Positions 35,252-44,775 of a DNA stretch of 64,000 nt are shown here, piece after piece (the first letter of the stretch is position 1; each line of letters opens with the position of its first letter). Below the pieces are notes generated by a model, which did no database searches, had not been told where the DNA came from, and saw only the letters and a list, made by a program, of their open reading frames with translations. The position numbers and the translations under genes were made by a program. Origin of the DNA: Clostridium_AM tanneri (lineage in GTDB: Bacteria > Bacillota > Clostridia > Clostridiales > Clostridiaceae); contig NZ_JARUJP010000016.1 in assembly GCF_033659955.1 (NCBI RefSeq), forward strand, positions 1 through 64,000. Reading direction: 5' to 3'.

Positions 35252-36403
35252 TTAAGCAGCTTCCTTTACTTTAGTTCCGTTGCTAATAACACTGCCTGGA
35301 TTTAAGATAAGTTTTTCTCCACCGGAAAGTCCCTGCAAGACCTCTGCCTCTGTATCTGATTTAATTCCTGTCTTTATGTTCCTTTGCGTTGCAATACCAC
35401 TACTGTTTACAAAAACATAACTATTGCCATACTTATCACTTTTTATAGCCTCTACTGGTACTTTTAAAATATTACTTTTACTGTCCAGCAGTATATCTAC
35501 ATCTACATCAAAGTCTACCTTTAGATTTGTATCCTTATCCAAAATATCTATATCACCTTCAAGAGTTGTCTCTCCACCAGCAGGGGAAGAAGGCTTTGAT
35601 GCAGCAGGGCTCAGAAAGGAAAGCCTTCCTTTGAAGACACTGCCTCCGCTTTTTATACTAGCCTCCTGTCCTAAGGTTACCTTTTCCGCATCATATTTTC
35701 CCAGCGACACTACTGCTTTTAAATTATTTAAGTCCTGTACCGTAACCAATGGTTGAGATGGATTTGGTACTGCCCCCTCTACTGCAGTTAAAGAGGTTAC
35801 TACCCCATCCAATTGAGATACAATTCCACTGCTAACAGCACTTAGTTTTGAATTAGCAGCATCTAAAGCTGATTTGGCCAGTGCCACGGAGTTATCCGCC
35901 TGCTGCAATTTTGATTCCGGTATAGGTTGAAGTGCACTTCTCTGCTGCTGAAGTCCAGAAAGGGCTGCTTTTGAACTTAAATCGCTGCTTTTTTCCAGTT
36001 CCTTAATTTTTTTATCTAACTCATTAATCCTTGAGTTTATGGAATCCCTTTGACTTACTAATTCTCTTTTTTGAAGGAGGGCATTATCATATTGAAGCTG
36101 CGCCTGGTTAACTTGAGAACTAAGCTCTGATAAATCATAATTAATGAGATTTTGTCCCTTTGCAACAGCATCTCCTACCTTCACTCTCACATTTCTTATT
36201 TTTAACTGAGTGCCAAAATAGTCCTTTGCATTTTTTGATTTTATAACTGCAGTAGTAGAGAGATACGCCTTAATGTCTCCTTTTTTCACCACTGCTGTTT
36301 TTACTGGTTTAACTTGATTTTTTCTTTTGCTGTATATTCCTAAAGAAAGGACTGCTGCTATTACTAAAAGAACTGCTGCTGTTGTTATTACCTTTTTCTT
36401 CAT
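35252..36403 (-). CDS. MacA-type efflux adaptor
   Basis: The 383-residue protein has an N-terminal membrane anchor (about 7-24), lipoyl half-motif (VGDAVAKGQNLINYDLSEL), a coiled-coil hairpin (about 95-185), a second lipoyl half (IVSQLDGVVTSLTAVEG), a beta-barrel and a membrane-proximal domain (KSDKYGNSYVFVNSSGIATQRNIKTG). It is the membrane-fusion protein linking the MacB-type permease to the cell surface. It is first in the adaptor-ATPase-permease operon. Confidence 0.9.
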   Translation of the reverse strand: MKKKVITTAAVLLVIAAVLSLGIYSKRKNQVKPVKTAVVKKGDIKAYLSTTAVIKSKNAKDYFGTQLKIRNVRVKVGDAVAKGQNLINYDLSELSSQVNQAQLQYDNALLQKRELVSQRDSINSRINELDKKIKELEKSSDLSSKAALSGLQQQRSALQPIPESKLQQADNSVALAKSALDAANSKLSAVSSGIVSQLDGVVTSLTAVEGAVPNPSQPLVTVQDLNNLKAVVSLGKYDAEKVTLGQEASIKSGGSVFKGRLSFLSPAASKPSSPAGGETTLEGDIDILDKDTNLKVDFDVDVDILLDSKSNILKVPVEAIKSDKYGNSYVFVNSSGIATQRNIKTGIKSDTEAEVLQGLSGGEKLILNPGSVISNGTKVKEAA

Positions 36404-36560
36404 TGGTTTCTATCTCCTTATTTAGTTGTGCAAATTTCTAAATTTATTTCATGGCTAAAAAGGTGCTGTCCTTTAACTAAGCAGTGTCTTAGCCAGTACC
36501 TTTAATAGAATTAACTTTTCATACTATAATATTGTTTGTATTTAGGAATTTTATATACGT

Positions 36561-36594
36561 AAAAAGCCCAGGTATTTTAAATCCTGAGCTTTTT
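36561..36594 (-). terminator. Terminator after the chemoreceptor gene
   Basis: AAAAAGCCCAGG (36561-36572) and CCTGAGCTTTTT (36583-36594) form a 12-bp stem with one mismatch; on the minus strand the stem ends in a T-run. It follows the chemoreceptor gene by 75 bp. Confidence 0.8.
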
Positions 36595-36668
36595 ATCTAA
36601 GTTATAGCACAAAGCAGAAGAGTTAGACTTCAATAAGGAACAATGTAGTATAATCATTAACACCCAGG

Positions 36669-38384
36669 CTAAGTCCTAAACTTGCCAATTAGTTCCTGAA
36701 GTTCTATAGAAATTTTCTTCAAATCCTTTGCAGAGACAGAAATCTGTTCTAAACTTGCAGACTGCTGCTGAGTACTTGCAGAGACTTCCTCTGTTCCAGA
36801 AGCAGACTGCTCTGCAATTGCTGAGATATCGCCTATGCTGGCTACAACTTCATTTTTATTTTTGCCAATACTTCCGATGTTGTTAACTAAACCATCTATT
36901 TGTTTTATAATATTAGATACAGAATTATCTATGGCTTCAAAGGCTCTTTCTGTACCTGCAGAAACTTTGTCAGTTTGCCTTACTGCCATTTCTGCCTTTG
37001 TCATTTCTGATTTTGTAGATAATATTTCATTTTCTACATCTCTGACAATAGCATCAATTTCCTTAGCAGAGTTGGCAGTTTCGTAGGCAAGTTTTCTTAT
37101 TTCCTCTGCCACAACAGCAAAGCCCTTTCCCTGTTCTCCAGCTCTTGCGGCTTCAATGGCAGCATTTAGTGATAGTAAGTTGATTTGTTCTGTAATAGTC
37201 TTGATTGTATCTGTAATCATTCCTATAGACTGAGACTTATCGTCTAAGGAATCAACCTGAGAGGCAACTGTTTTTACAACTTCATTATTGGTGTTAACAG
37301 CTTCTTTTAATCTTTCAATATAATCTACTCCCTCTGAATTTGCTTTAGAGGTTTCCTGAACATACTTATTAATTAAATCAGAACTATTTACAGCTTCATT
37401 TATTTCTCCTGACAAAGCATCCAGCTTTTCTGATCCCTTCTGTGCATTTCTTGCAAGCTCTGATGCACCTTGAGCCAGTTCCTCTACAGCCTTTGCTACT
37501 CCCTCTATTGATTGAGAGGTTTCTCCTATAACAATTGATAAGTCATCGGAATTTGTAGATACCTTCAGTGAATTTTCCTTAACCTTGTCCACAAGCTCCC
37601 TTAGGGACTTTCTCATGTTTGCTACTGCCATACCCATTACACCAAATTCATCTTTGTATTTATTTATTTCTTTTAAAGCTTCTCCATCGTATACTAAATC
37701 AAAGTCAGCTGTTTTATCTAAATAAGTGGTCATAAGCTTCATAGGCTTTGTTATTCTATTGCTCATATAGATTGCGATGACAACTCCTGCTGTAACTACT
37801 GCTAAGAGAATAATAGGCAATATTAGCCTAGCTCTATTGTAAGCTGCTTTATTTACAGCATTGGCTTTGTCTGCTTCTGACCGGCACAGCTCTACTAATT
37901 TACCAATGTCACTACCTAAAGCCTCAAACCTTTCCTTTGACTCTCCATAAAGTAAGGCAACTGCCTCCTTAGTTTTCCTATCTCTGCTTAACTGTAAGCC
38001 TCTATTGCTTACCTCTATATATTTTTCATATTCTATTCTTATCTTTGCTGTTAGGTCTCTTTCTTGCTGCAGCACACTGCTATCTTCATAATCCTTCAAA
38101 GCCTTTTCAAAGCTGCTTCTTAAATCCTTAAGCTCTCTTTCCGTTTCTGCCATCAGCTTTTCATCCTCTGTTACAATATGTCTGTACTCTCTGATTCTAT
38201 AGTCTGAATTAGCTGTATCCATAGTATGTGCCAAATCAATCCCATACAGCCACACATCAGTAATTTCACTGGATTTATCCTTTACATTCTTAAGGGATGC
38301 AATAGAATAAAGACCGAAAAATAGTGAAATTAAAATTATAACCCCAAAGGATAAAATAAGCCTCTTTCTAATTGTAATTTTCAT
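36669..38384 (-). CDS. Methyl-accepting chemotaxis protein
   Basis: The 571-residue transmembrane receptor has two membrane helices (about 8-28 and 186-207) enclosing a four-helix-bundle sensor domain (4HB), a HAMP domain, and a signalling domain whose tip reads EQINLLSLNAAIEAARAGEQGKGFAVVAEEIRKLA. It passes attractant or repellent signals to CheW/CheA. Ligand unknown. It starts with ATG after GGGGGG and has a terminator. It is not linked to chemotaxis genes here. Confidence 0.92.
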   Translation of the reverse strand: MKITIRKRLILSFGVIILISLFFGLYSIASLKNVKDKSSEITDVWLYGIDLAHTMDTANSDYRIREYRHIVTEDEKLMAETERELKDLRSSFEKALKDYEDSSVLQQERDLTAKIRIEYEKYIEVSNRGLQLSRDRKTKEAVALLYGESKERFEALGSDIGKLVELCRSEADKANAVNKAAYNRARLILPIILLAVVTAGVVIAIYMSNRITKPMKLMTTYLDKTADFDLVYDGEALKEINKYKDEFGVMGMAVANMRKSLRELVDKVKENSLKVSTNSDDLSIVIGETSQSIEGVAKAVEELAQGASELARNAQKGSEKLDALSGEINEAVNSSDLINKYVQETSKANSEGVDYIERLKEAVNTNNEVVKTVASQVDSLDDKSQSIGMITDTIKTITEQINLLSLNAAIEAARAGEQGKGFAVVAEEIRKLAYETANSAKEIDAIVRDVENEILSTKSEMTKAEMAVRQTDKVSAGTERAFEAIDNSVSNIIKQIDGLVNNIGSIGKNKNEVVASIGDISAIAEQSASGTEEVSASTQQQSASLEQISVSAKDLKKISIELQELIGKFRT

Positions 38385-38480
38385 TTGAATCCCCCCAGTA
38401 ATCCTTAGAATCTATTATTATCATTTTCTTCGCTACATAATATGAGCTTTAGGGGAATTAGTTCCGTGGAAAATACAAAT

Positions 38481-38863
38481 TTAACTATTTATTCTATAAT
38501 TATTCTCCCTTCCCTCAATCTCCACAATATAGTCTTTGCACATCTCAATAATCCTGCTTCCTATCCCCTCATCAAAATATAAAAGTTCTTCTGGAGTAAA
38601 CTCTGAGGACAGGATAATAGGCAGATTATTCATGTATCTGTAATTTACTATTTCAAAAATAATATTTATATCCGATTCATTAATCTTTCCCTTAAATAAA
38701 TCATCGATAATTAGCACTTCTGCCAACCGGTATCTTTTAAGGGAACTGGCATAGAACTCCTCATCTAAAATATTTTGTTTCAGTTTTAAAATCTCATCTC
38801 TGTAGGACATATAAACTACAGGAATACCTTTAGTTAAAAGGTTTAGACCTATTGCCACACTTA
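38481..38863 (-). pseudogene. DnaC/IstB-like ATPase, 3' exon after intron
   Basis: This is the C-terminal half (from residue about 175 on) of the AAA+ helicase-loader-like protein whose N-terminal half lies at 41167-41686. It carries Walker B LIIDDLF and sensor-type SSEFTPEEL. Joining the two gives THLSVAIGLNLLTKG across the intron, restoring the frame exactly. Translation alone would start at an internal Met, giving a 125-residue fragment with no Walker A. It is functional only if the intron splices. Confidence 0.8.
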
Positions 38864-38979
38864 ATAAGAATAGGTAAGAGCAGACTTCGACTTTACGTTA
38901 AGCCTCTCTTTTCCCCTCTTTCACACCGTACGTGAGACTTTCACCTCATACGGCGTTCTATCAATTAGATTATTTATTA

Positions 38980-39537
38980 TTAAGACATTAATTCACGATA
39001 TTTAAGGATTTTCTCATTTTCTTCACTATCGCCTTCGATTCTACTTCTGCTATGAATCTTTTGATAGCATTTTTTACATACAGTCATAAGGTTTTTAACT
39101 TTGTTAACTTGATTTATTGGAAGTTTTTTTGTGATGTGATGAATTTTAACATTTTTCTTATTTGGATATAATCCACAAATTCTACATTTACCTTTATCTC
39201 TATTGAAAGCGTATGGTCTATTCATATGATATTCGAAATTGTTAAATCTGTCTTTTTGTGCTCCATTTTTGCAACTAAGAATTATTGTTTGATTAAGGTG
39301 AATGTTTAGTTCCATGGCTCTTTCTTTTAATGGTCGCTTTTTCATCCTCATAACATATTTAAGTCTACCCTCTTTACTATATGGAGTTTCATCCTGATTT
39401 TTCTGTGCTATCTTAGTCCATCTCACCATATTAATGTTTGTGATAGCAATTACTTCTCCTCTGACTTTAATAGAAGCCAGTTTTTCAGTATATTCTGAGT
39501 GAACAAGTTGAAGATTAGTGCTATCGCACGCTCGCAC
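38980..39537 (-). pseudogene. ltrA: Intron-encoded protein, C-terminal maturase/HNH part (out of frame)
   Basis: The 185-residue frame carries the C-terminal end of the intron protein: a maturase-like stretch (TPYSKEGRLKYVMRMKKRPL, KERAMELN) and an HNH endonuclease with CRICG, KVKNLMTVCKKCYQKIH. Its start overlaps the RT frame by 88 bp. The first Met is followed by residues not expected at the N-terminus of any protein, so this is the broken 3' part of the same gene. It would need an RT partner for mobility. Confidence 0.75.
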
Positions 39538-40445
39538 CCATTGAGTTTTTCTCCATTTTCCTTAGAATTTGTGAATACTACCCAATCATCTGCATATCTC
39601 ACTATGAATACTTGCTTAAATCCTTTACGTTTTAAAGCATCATATCTATGTTTGTTTCCAACTACTTTCATTTTTTTCTTTTCATAAAAGCTAGTTATAA
39701 ACTCATCGAACTTAGTGAGATAAGCGTTAGCTAGTATTGGTGATAGTATTGAACCTTGTGGAGTACCTTTTCCATTAATCTCAGTTTCATTTACAATGCC
39801 GGCTTTTAGCATTTCCTTTATTATCATTAGAAGTCTTTTATCCCTAATTCCCATACTCCATAAAATATTTAGGAGTTTCCTATGGTTAACTTTATCAAAG
39901 AATTTAGATATATCACCTTCTATTACCCAATAAATGTTTACCCATTTTGCAATATGTGAAACCCTTTCCAGTGCGTGAGCACTGCTTCGCATAGGCCTAA
40001 ACCCATAGCTATGTTCAAAAAACTGTGCTTCTAAGATAGGTTCTATAACCATTCTTATGCATTCTTGAATTATACGGTCTTCAATATTAGGTATACCCAA
40101 CGGTCGTTTTTCTGTTTTACCAGGTTTAGGTATATATACTCTTCTAATTTTCCCAGCCTTATATTTACTGAGTTTGTTTGCTATCATTTCAACAACTTCG
40201 AAATATCCCATTTGAAGAATGTCATCAATTGTTTTTCCATTCTCACCTGGAGTTTTACTTCCTTTGTTAGCTTTCATTTTATGGATTGCACTAATTATAA
40301 CTTCATCGCATTTTATAATTTCAATTAAATCCTTGAACGATGGTTTTTTATTCAACTTAACTTTTTCTTTACTTATGCTGTACATTTTATCTAGTAATTC
40401 TCTAAGTTCTCCTTCACTTTTCGGAACTGTTAGTTGTTGTGCCAT
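39450..40445 (-). pseudogene. ltrA: Intron-encoded reverse transcriptase, N-terminal part
   Basis: The 331-residue frame is a group II RT with domains 0-5, including RRVYIPKPGKTEKRPLGIP, YGFRPMRSSAHAL, EGDISKFFDKV, GTPQGSILSPILAN and the catalytic YADD. After YADDWVVFTNSKENGEK the sequence leaves the family pattern (LNGCERAIALIFN) and runs to a stop. In relatives about 100 residues including the thumb/maturase X-region lie between YADD and the C-terminal part. The lost segment and shifted frame make the protein inactive. Confidence 0.85.
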
Positions 40446-41166
40446 TATATCACGTCCCTTCGGGGATAAATGGTTTTAATCAGTTATGCTCCTCGGCTTC
40501 CTAACGTTGCGTATGTCTTAATAAACTTTTCTTCTAATTGACTATGCCCCTTCGCTCCATAAGAATTACCTTACTTCCTCACTACTACTGGCTGCTGCCA
40601 TCCGGATTCAACAGTCATTTCCTACTGTTTAGGAATATCAACTCTTATCAGTTTTAGCACTTCCTTCCGAACTTCAATTGTTCCTCATATCTTAGCTTTA
40701 CATATATTACTTTAGGTTCCCTCTTTAACCCGTCAGTCTCTTCTAACCCATAGTTGGGGGGCTTTGAAGATAAGTCCTCACCAGACTTTTCCTCAGCTAT
40801 GCCACCATAGCCTTGGCGACTGAAACTCTCTAGGAGTTTAGATTCTTGATTTCGAATTCTATGGCAAGTCTCGAGCCGTTAACTCAAGGGTTCGTCGGTT
40901 CTCTCAGAACATCCTAACCATGGTAATTTTATAGCCCCCCGATTACTTCTCTTAACCACTTCTCAGGTCCGATTTTCACCGCCTTCACCGAACTTCATAC
41001 AATATATTGATAAGATATATCGCATGTCGGAGTCTTAGGGCATGCCTTCCAACATTAAGACATCATAGGAATTTCACCTAATTATTCAGATATGAAGTTA
41101 GACTGCTTCGCAGTCCTCTAGTTTTATTGCATATTTCTATGCAGATTGTCTAGAAACAATTCGTAC

Positions 41167-41686
41167 AGTGGGTTTTTCCACTACCAACCTGTCCTAAAAA
41201 AGCTATGCTTCCTCTTCTGGTTCTCCTTATATTGTTAAATTTCTGATAATAGCTTATAGCTGCAGCTCTAGCCTTTTCTGTAGCAGTATTATAAGGCTTG
41301 TAACTACTGATGGTTAGTCTGCTTTTTTCCCTTTCTATGCCGGAGTTCTTCCAAAGCAAAGCGGCTTTGTCCAACTCTCTACATTTGCAGAAGGTTATTG
41401 TATCTTGTAAGCTAGGGTTATGCTTTATAATAAAGCCCTTCCCTCCACAAAGAGAACAGCTGCTTGAGAATGTACCACTGTTATCTGCCTGTGGATGCAG
41501 CTTATCTTTAGAGCTGCAGGCTTCAGTCTTTTTATTTTCTTCCTCTCTAAATGATTCCTTCCAACTGTCCCCAATATGAGATTTTTGGTTCTGGCGCTTT
41601 ATAGCCCGCCCATTTTCCTTTGTCTTTTGGCGAAGCCTTTGAATTATAGCCTCTATATTCTCCATTGAACCCTTTATATCTTTCAT
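41167..41686 (-). pseudogene. DnaC/IstB-like ATPase, 5' exon before intron
   Basis: This exon encodes the N-terminal part of a DnaC-like helicase loader. It has a zinc-type motif CSLCGGKGF with a later CKC, then the start of the AAA+ core with Walker A GQVGSGKTH. Translation continues 4 codons into the intron and stops. The start codon lies inside the preceding DnaD-like gene, overlapping it by 140 bp in a different frame, with AGGAAAG before the ATG. DnaC loads the replicative helicase at initiation or in phage-type replication modules. Confidence 0.8.
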
Positions 41687-42512
41687 CTTTCCTGCCCTCC
41701 CTATATTTTTTATAATCTATAATAAGCTTTTCAGCCTCTTCTTTAGTCTTTATTCCCCTGTCCAGCCAGTTATATAAAACCTTCTCCACATATCTCAGAT
41801 TTCTTGCATTACCTTCAATGGACTGCTTTAAAGCTAATATAATAAGCTCAGAATCCTTAATTTCATCCCACAAGGATTTTATTCTTTCTAACTCGTAGCC
41901 GCTAGGAAGTCTAAAATTTTTGCTGTAAAAGTCTATTACCTTTCCCAGCCCCCTTGGCTTGTCCTTTTCTTCTTCATTATCCTCTGCAGTAGTTTTAGAG
42001 TTAGTTTCTGGTATTGGTTGGTTAGAATTTACCTCCTCCATGGATATATTTAAACCACTCCTTGGTTCCTTTGTATCTATCCTAGTATCCTTTTCATTCC
42101 TACTACCATTTTCACTTATTGTATTCCCACTTTCATATTCTTCACTACTTTCCTTCTCTAGCTCTGGCTTATTTTTGCCCTCTTCATATAAATTATGAAG
42201 AAGTTCGTAATCTATGGTATACCACTTTGTTTTATCAATTTTAGACTTATTAAAATTACCGCTTTTGACTATACCTAAAGCCTCCAGTTTTCTTATGACT
42301 TTTTTTATAGTACATACAGATAAAAAACAAATCTGCTGCTGCCAATCCTTGTAGCTGTTATAAACCCAAGGTATTCCATTGATTATATTCTTCTTTTTAT
42401 CTAGCCAATAGTGGATTTGGTTTAGTATTATAGCCTCGTTAACTCCTATGAGTTTTGCAAGCCTTGGTTGAAAAACCATTAGGTTATCCTCTTTAATTAG
42501 TACACTATTCAA
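41547..42512 (-). CDS. DnaD-like replication initiation protein
   Basis: The 321-residue protein has an N-terminal winged-helix domain of the phage replication type (LAKLIGVNEAIILNQIHYWL and ICFLSVCTIKKVIRKLEALGI), an acidic linker, and a DnaD/DnaB-like C-terminal domain (IDFYSKNFRLPSGYELERIKS...YVEKVLYNWLDRGIKT). Such proteins recruit the DnaC loader and helicase to the origin, usually of a prophage or mobile element. It starts at TTG with AGGAGG 8 nt upstream. It overlaps the DnaC-like gene. Confidence 0.83.
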   Translation of the reverse strand: MNSVLIKEDNLMVFQPRLAKLIGVNEAIILNQIHYWLDKKKNIINGIPWVYNSYKDWQQQICFLSVCTIKKVIRKLEALGIVKSGNFNKSKIDKTKWYTIDYELLHNLYEEGKNKPELEKESSEEYESGNTISENGSRNEKDTRIDTKEPRSGLNISMEEVNSNQPIPETNSKTTAEDNEEEKDKPRGLGKVIDFYSKNFRLPSGYELERIKSLWDEIKDSELIILALKQSIEGNARNLRYVEKVLYNWLDRGIKTKEEAEKLIIDYKKYREGRKDERYKGFNGEYRGYNSKASPKDKGKWAGYKAPEPKISYWGQLEGII

Positions 42513-42603
42513 AATCTACCCCTCCTATAAAATGAAACTAAGAATTTAGAGATACTATAGAAAGACAGAGAATCTAGCTCTCTTTTCTTATCTCAGTGGT
42601 ATT

Positions 42604-43200
42604 TTACTTGTATTCTAGAAAAAAATATCTTTTTAGCTTCTCCATAGCCCTACCTTTTCTCTGAGCAGCTAAGTTAGCACTTATCCCCTTTAGTTCTGAA
42701 TACTCCTTTAAGGACCTGTTTTCAAAATAAAACCATTGAATAATTTCTCTATCCTTTTCAGGAAGCTTACTCATGACTTTTCTTAGAAGGATTATCTGTT
42801 CCTTTAGAACTACCTCCTCCTCTATATCCTCTTCTGAGGCCAGCATTTCTATAAATTCCTTTCCTTCCTCTGTTACATTGTTTAAACTGCACTTGAATTT
42901 TTCATCCCATCTTTTCCCTATGATCTTTCTTAATTCTTCATTAAAGGCATTTTTAATTACAATAACAGCAAAAGCTGTAAAGACAGCACCTCTTTCTAAT
43001 TGAAATCTCTTAACTGCTTTTACCAGTGCAATAACCCCTATTTGTATCAAATCCTCTGTTTCGTATCCGTTTATATAAATACTTCTAGCAATTTTTATAA
43101 TGTAAGGCTTGTATATTTTCACTATTTCTTCTAAAGCATTTTTGTCATTCCTTTGAGCCTTCTGAATCAAATTATTTACATCCTTCTTATATATGATCAC
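42604..43200 (-). CDS. Sigma-70 family RNA polymerase sigma factor
   Basis: The 198-residue protein has sigma region 2 (ETEDLIQIGVIALVKAVKRF, then AFAVIVIKNAFNEELR) and region 4 (LPEKDREIIQWFYFENRSLKEYSELKGISANLAAQRKGRAMEKL). It is short of region 3, as in ECF-like and BotR/TcdR-type factors. It starts at GTG after GGTTGGG. It lies upstream of the DnaD/DnaC genes and next to a second sigma-like gene, so may direct transcription within this module. Its target promoters are unknown. Confidence 0.82.
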   Translation of the reverse strand: MIIYKKDVNNLIQKAQRNDKNALEEIVKIYKPYIIKIARSIYINGYETEDLIQIGVIALVKAVKRFQLERGAVFTAFAVIVIKNAFNEELRKIIGKRWDEKFKCSLNNVTEEGKEFIEMLASEEDIEEEVVLKEQIILLRKVMSKLPEKDREIIQWFYFENRSLKEYSELKGISANLAAQRKGRAMEKLKRYFFLEYK

Positions 43201-43269
43201 CCCAACCTTTCAAAACTTATTTTTTTCAGCTAAGCTTATTTAGTGAGCTTATGTGGCTCAAGTTTCACT

Positions 43270-43887
43270 TCACAAACTAAAAAGATTCATTTCATTTAAT
43301 TTTTTATCCCGTACATACTTAATCATCTTCTTTAAGGCTCTGCTTTCATGAGATCTTACAGTGTTTGCTGTACAATTATTTTTATCTGCATATTCTTCTA
43401 TACTTTCTATATCTTTTATTCTTCTTATTATTGCTTTCTTTTCAGACTTTGTTAGAACAGAAAAAATCTCCTCATATATTTGATTTTTAATTGTTCTGTT
43501 TACTACATAGTTGGCAACATCACCATTATCCCAAAGGTAGTTGCAGGCACCGCTAATTCCTAGTGCTTCATTTAGTGATACGCATATATATTTACTCTTT
43601 ATATAGTCCCTGCAAAAAGTCTTGCAGGTGTTTTTTATGCATTTATTTATATAACTACAAAAAACTCTTCTATTTGTTCCTGGAAAAGTCTTTGCTGCAT
43701 TTAGCACTTTTTCTTGAATTAGAACTAAATAATCATCAAGGTATTTATTTCCATGAAACTTTCCTATTGACTGAAAGTATTCATTTATTGCATAACCCAT
43801 AAACATATTGTTTAGTTCTAATAAGGCTTCTTCCTTCATGTTCCTTACATCTTTTAAGAATGATATGTTCTTCTCCTTACAATCCAT
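43270..43887 (-). CDS. Sigma-factor-like protein with C-terminal region 4
   Basis: The protein has about 205 residues. The C-terminal 60 residues (SVLTKSEKKAIIRRIKDIES...CTANTVRSHESRALKKMIKYVR) form a region 4-like helix-turn-helix, and the N-terminal part is divergent, resembling a weak region 2 (NRRVFCSYINKCIKNTCK). It follows the pattern of a co-sigma or anti-sigma-like partner. It may pair with the full sigma factor 69 bp downstream, as SigO and RsoA do in Bacillus, but this is inference. The start at 43887 was chosen because GGGGGATGGGG precedes it. A TTTTCAGAC/GTCTGAGAAAA hairpin lies in the leader. Confidence 0.7.
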   Translation of the reverse strand: MDCKEKNISFLKDVRNMKEEALLELNNMFMGYAINEYFQSIGKFHGNKYLDDYLVLIQEKVLNAAKTFPGTNRRVFCSYINKCIKNTCKTFCRDYIKSKYICVSLNEALGISGACNYLWDNGDVANYVVNRTIKNQIYEEIFSVLTKSEKKAIIRRIKDIESIEEYADKNNCTANTVRSHESRALKKMIKYVRDKKLNEMNLFSL

Positions 43888-43902
43888 TACCCCATCCCCC
43901 AT

Positions 43903-44240
43903 TTACTATGATATTTTCAGACCTTGTCTGAGAAAATTAGGCTTTTATGAACTATAATGACCGCATAAATACATTCTTAATTCTTTATGCATAATACATA
44001 CTCATTTTTCGCTAAATTTGTTGAGATTTTCCTGTGATTTTTTTCTGTCATTTAAAGACAATTTCCCTAAATTTACTTGTGTTAGTGTAGTTTATTCTCA
44101 TTTCTGGGGTATATTATTTCTGCTTTCATATTTCTTTTAAAAAATTGCAAAAAATAAAAATGGAACAGAGTTTTACCTAAAAATTCTGTCCCATTTTCGT
44201 ATATTTTTATTTTCAACTATATAGGTAATAGCAGTAAAAT
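43903..44240. other. Intergenic leader and terminator region
   Basis: About 340 bp separate the sigma-like gene from the YvrJ-type gene. It holds the terminator of the DUF1659-DUF2922-YvrJ group at 44145-44197, a short leader hairpin at 43914-43936 and AT-rich sequence that presumably includes the sigma-like gene's promoter. No extra gene was found. Confidence 0.5.
44145..44197 (-). terminator. Terminator after the YvrJ-DUF2922-DUF1659 genes
   Basis: AAAAATGGAACAGA (44156-44169) and TCTGTCCCATTTT (44185-44197) form a stem of about 13 bp with one mismatch; T-rich sequence follows on the minus strand. Confidence 0.75.
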
Positions 44241-44401
44241 TATCCGTTCCAAGAGTTTAAATTTTGCCTTATGGTAATAGAAAGATCATTTATACTTAAA
44301 GTAAGTGCTTCAAGTTTGCTTTCAAATCTAACTAATAGATAAACGGATACCGCTATAGGAAATCCTAAGTTGCCTATAGTTGTTAAAAGTTCTGCACTCA
44401 T
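44240..44401 (-). CDS. YvrJ family small protein
   Basis: The 53-residue peptide has a membrane helix (TIGNLGFPIAVSVYLLVRFE) followed by a coiled helix (SKLEALTLSINDLSITIRQNL), the signature of YvrJ-like proteins. Holin- or structural roles have been suggested, but its function is not established. It starts with ATG 8 nt after GGAGTGATTAG. It is co-directional with DUF2922 and DUF1659, a common trio in Firmicutes. Confidence 0.75.
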   Translation of the reverse strand: MSAELLTTIGNLGFPIAVSVYLLVRFESKLEALTLSINDLSITIRQNLNSWNG

Positions 44402-44486
44402 CTAATCACTCCTTTTTTATTTAATAATTTCTCTATAGAATAAAGCAGCTAACTTTCTAGCTAGCTGCTTTACTTATTACTTAATA

Positions 44487-44705
44487 TTATTTAACTTTAA
44501 GCTCAGTAGTACTTCTATCAACTAGCTCCGCTGAGTCTATAAGTTTTAAATCCCCACCAGTGGATGTGAAGATATTTCTAGCAATTATGACATCCATAGC
44601 AGCCTTTACCTCAAGGTCTGTTAGATCCTCTCTAACGTTGTTAACTCTTACTGCCGTCTTTTTTCCTTCCTCATTTAAAAAATTCATTACTAGAGTTTTA
44701 CTCAT
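44487..44705 (-). CDS. DUF2922 domain protein
   Basis: The 72-residue protein matches DUF2922: LVMNFLNEEGKKTAVRVNNV, then DVIIARNIFTSTGGDLKLID. The function of this small beta-rich family is unknown. It sits between DUF1659 (70 bp upstream) and YvrJ (85 bp downstream) in one operon, suggesting a shared assembly or envelope-linked role. Confidence 0.85.
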   Translation of the reverse strand: MSKTLVMNFLNEEGKKTAVRVNNVREDLTDLEVKAAMDVIIARNIFTSTGGDLKLIDSAELVDRSTTELKVK

Positions 44706-44775
44706 GGCATCCTTCCCCCTTTTTACTTAGTTTGCAGTGACTTAGTATAAATGATTTTTTGTTACTGTCAAGGAA

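Larger units (their letters stand above)
38864..41166 (-). mobile_element. Group II intron inserted in the DnaC-like gene
   Basis: The 2.3-kb element interrupts the DnaC-like gene just after its Walker A motif. Its 3' end (38923-38958) has the domain V hairpin (GCCGTATGAGG, GAAAGTCTCACGTACGG on the minus strand) with a domain VI-like helix between it and the 3' junction. It begins GTACG instead of the consensus GTGYG. It carries an RT/maturase gene with an HNH domain that is frameshifted and internally deleted. Exact ends were placed by restoring the host frame. Confidence 0.85.

Noticed and set aside
39499..40479. Several plus-strand frames in the intron
   Set aside because: They are antisense to the reverse transcriptase frame and resemble no family.
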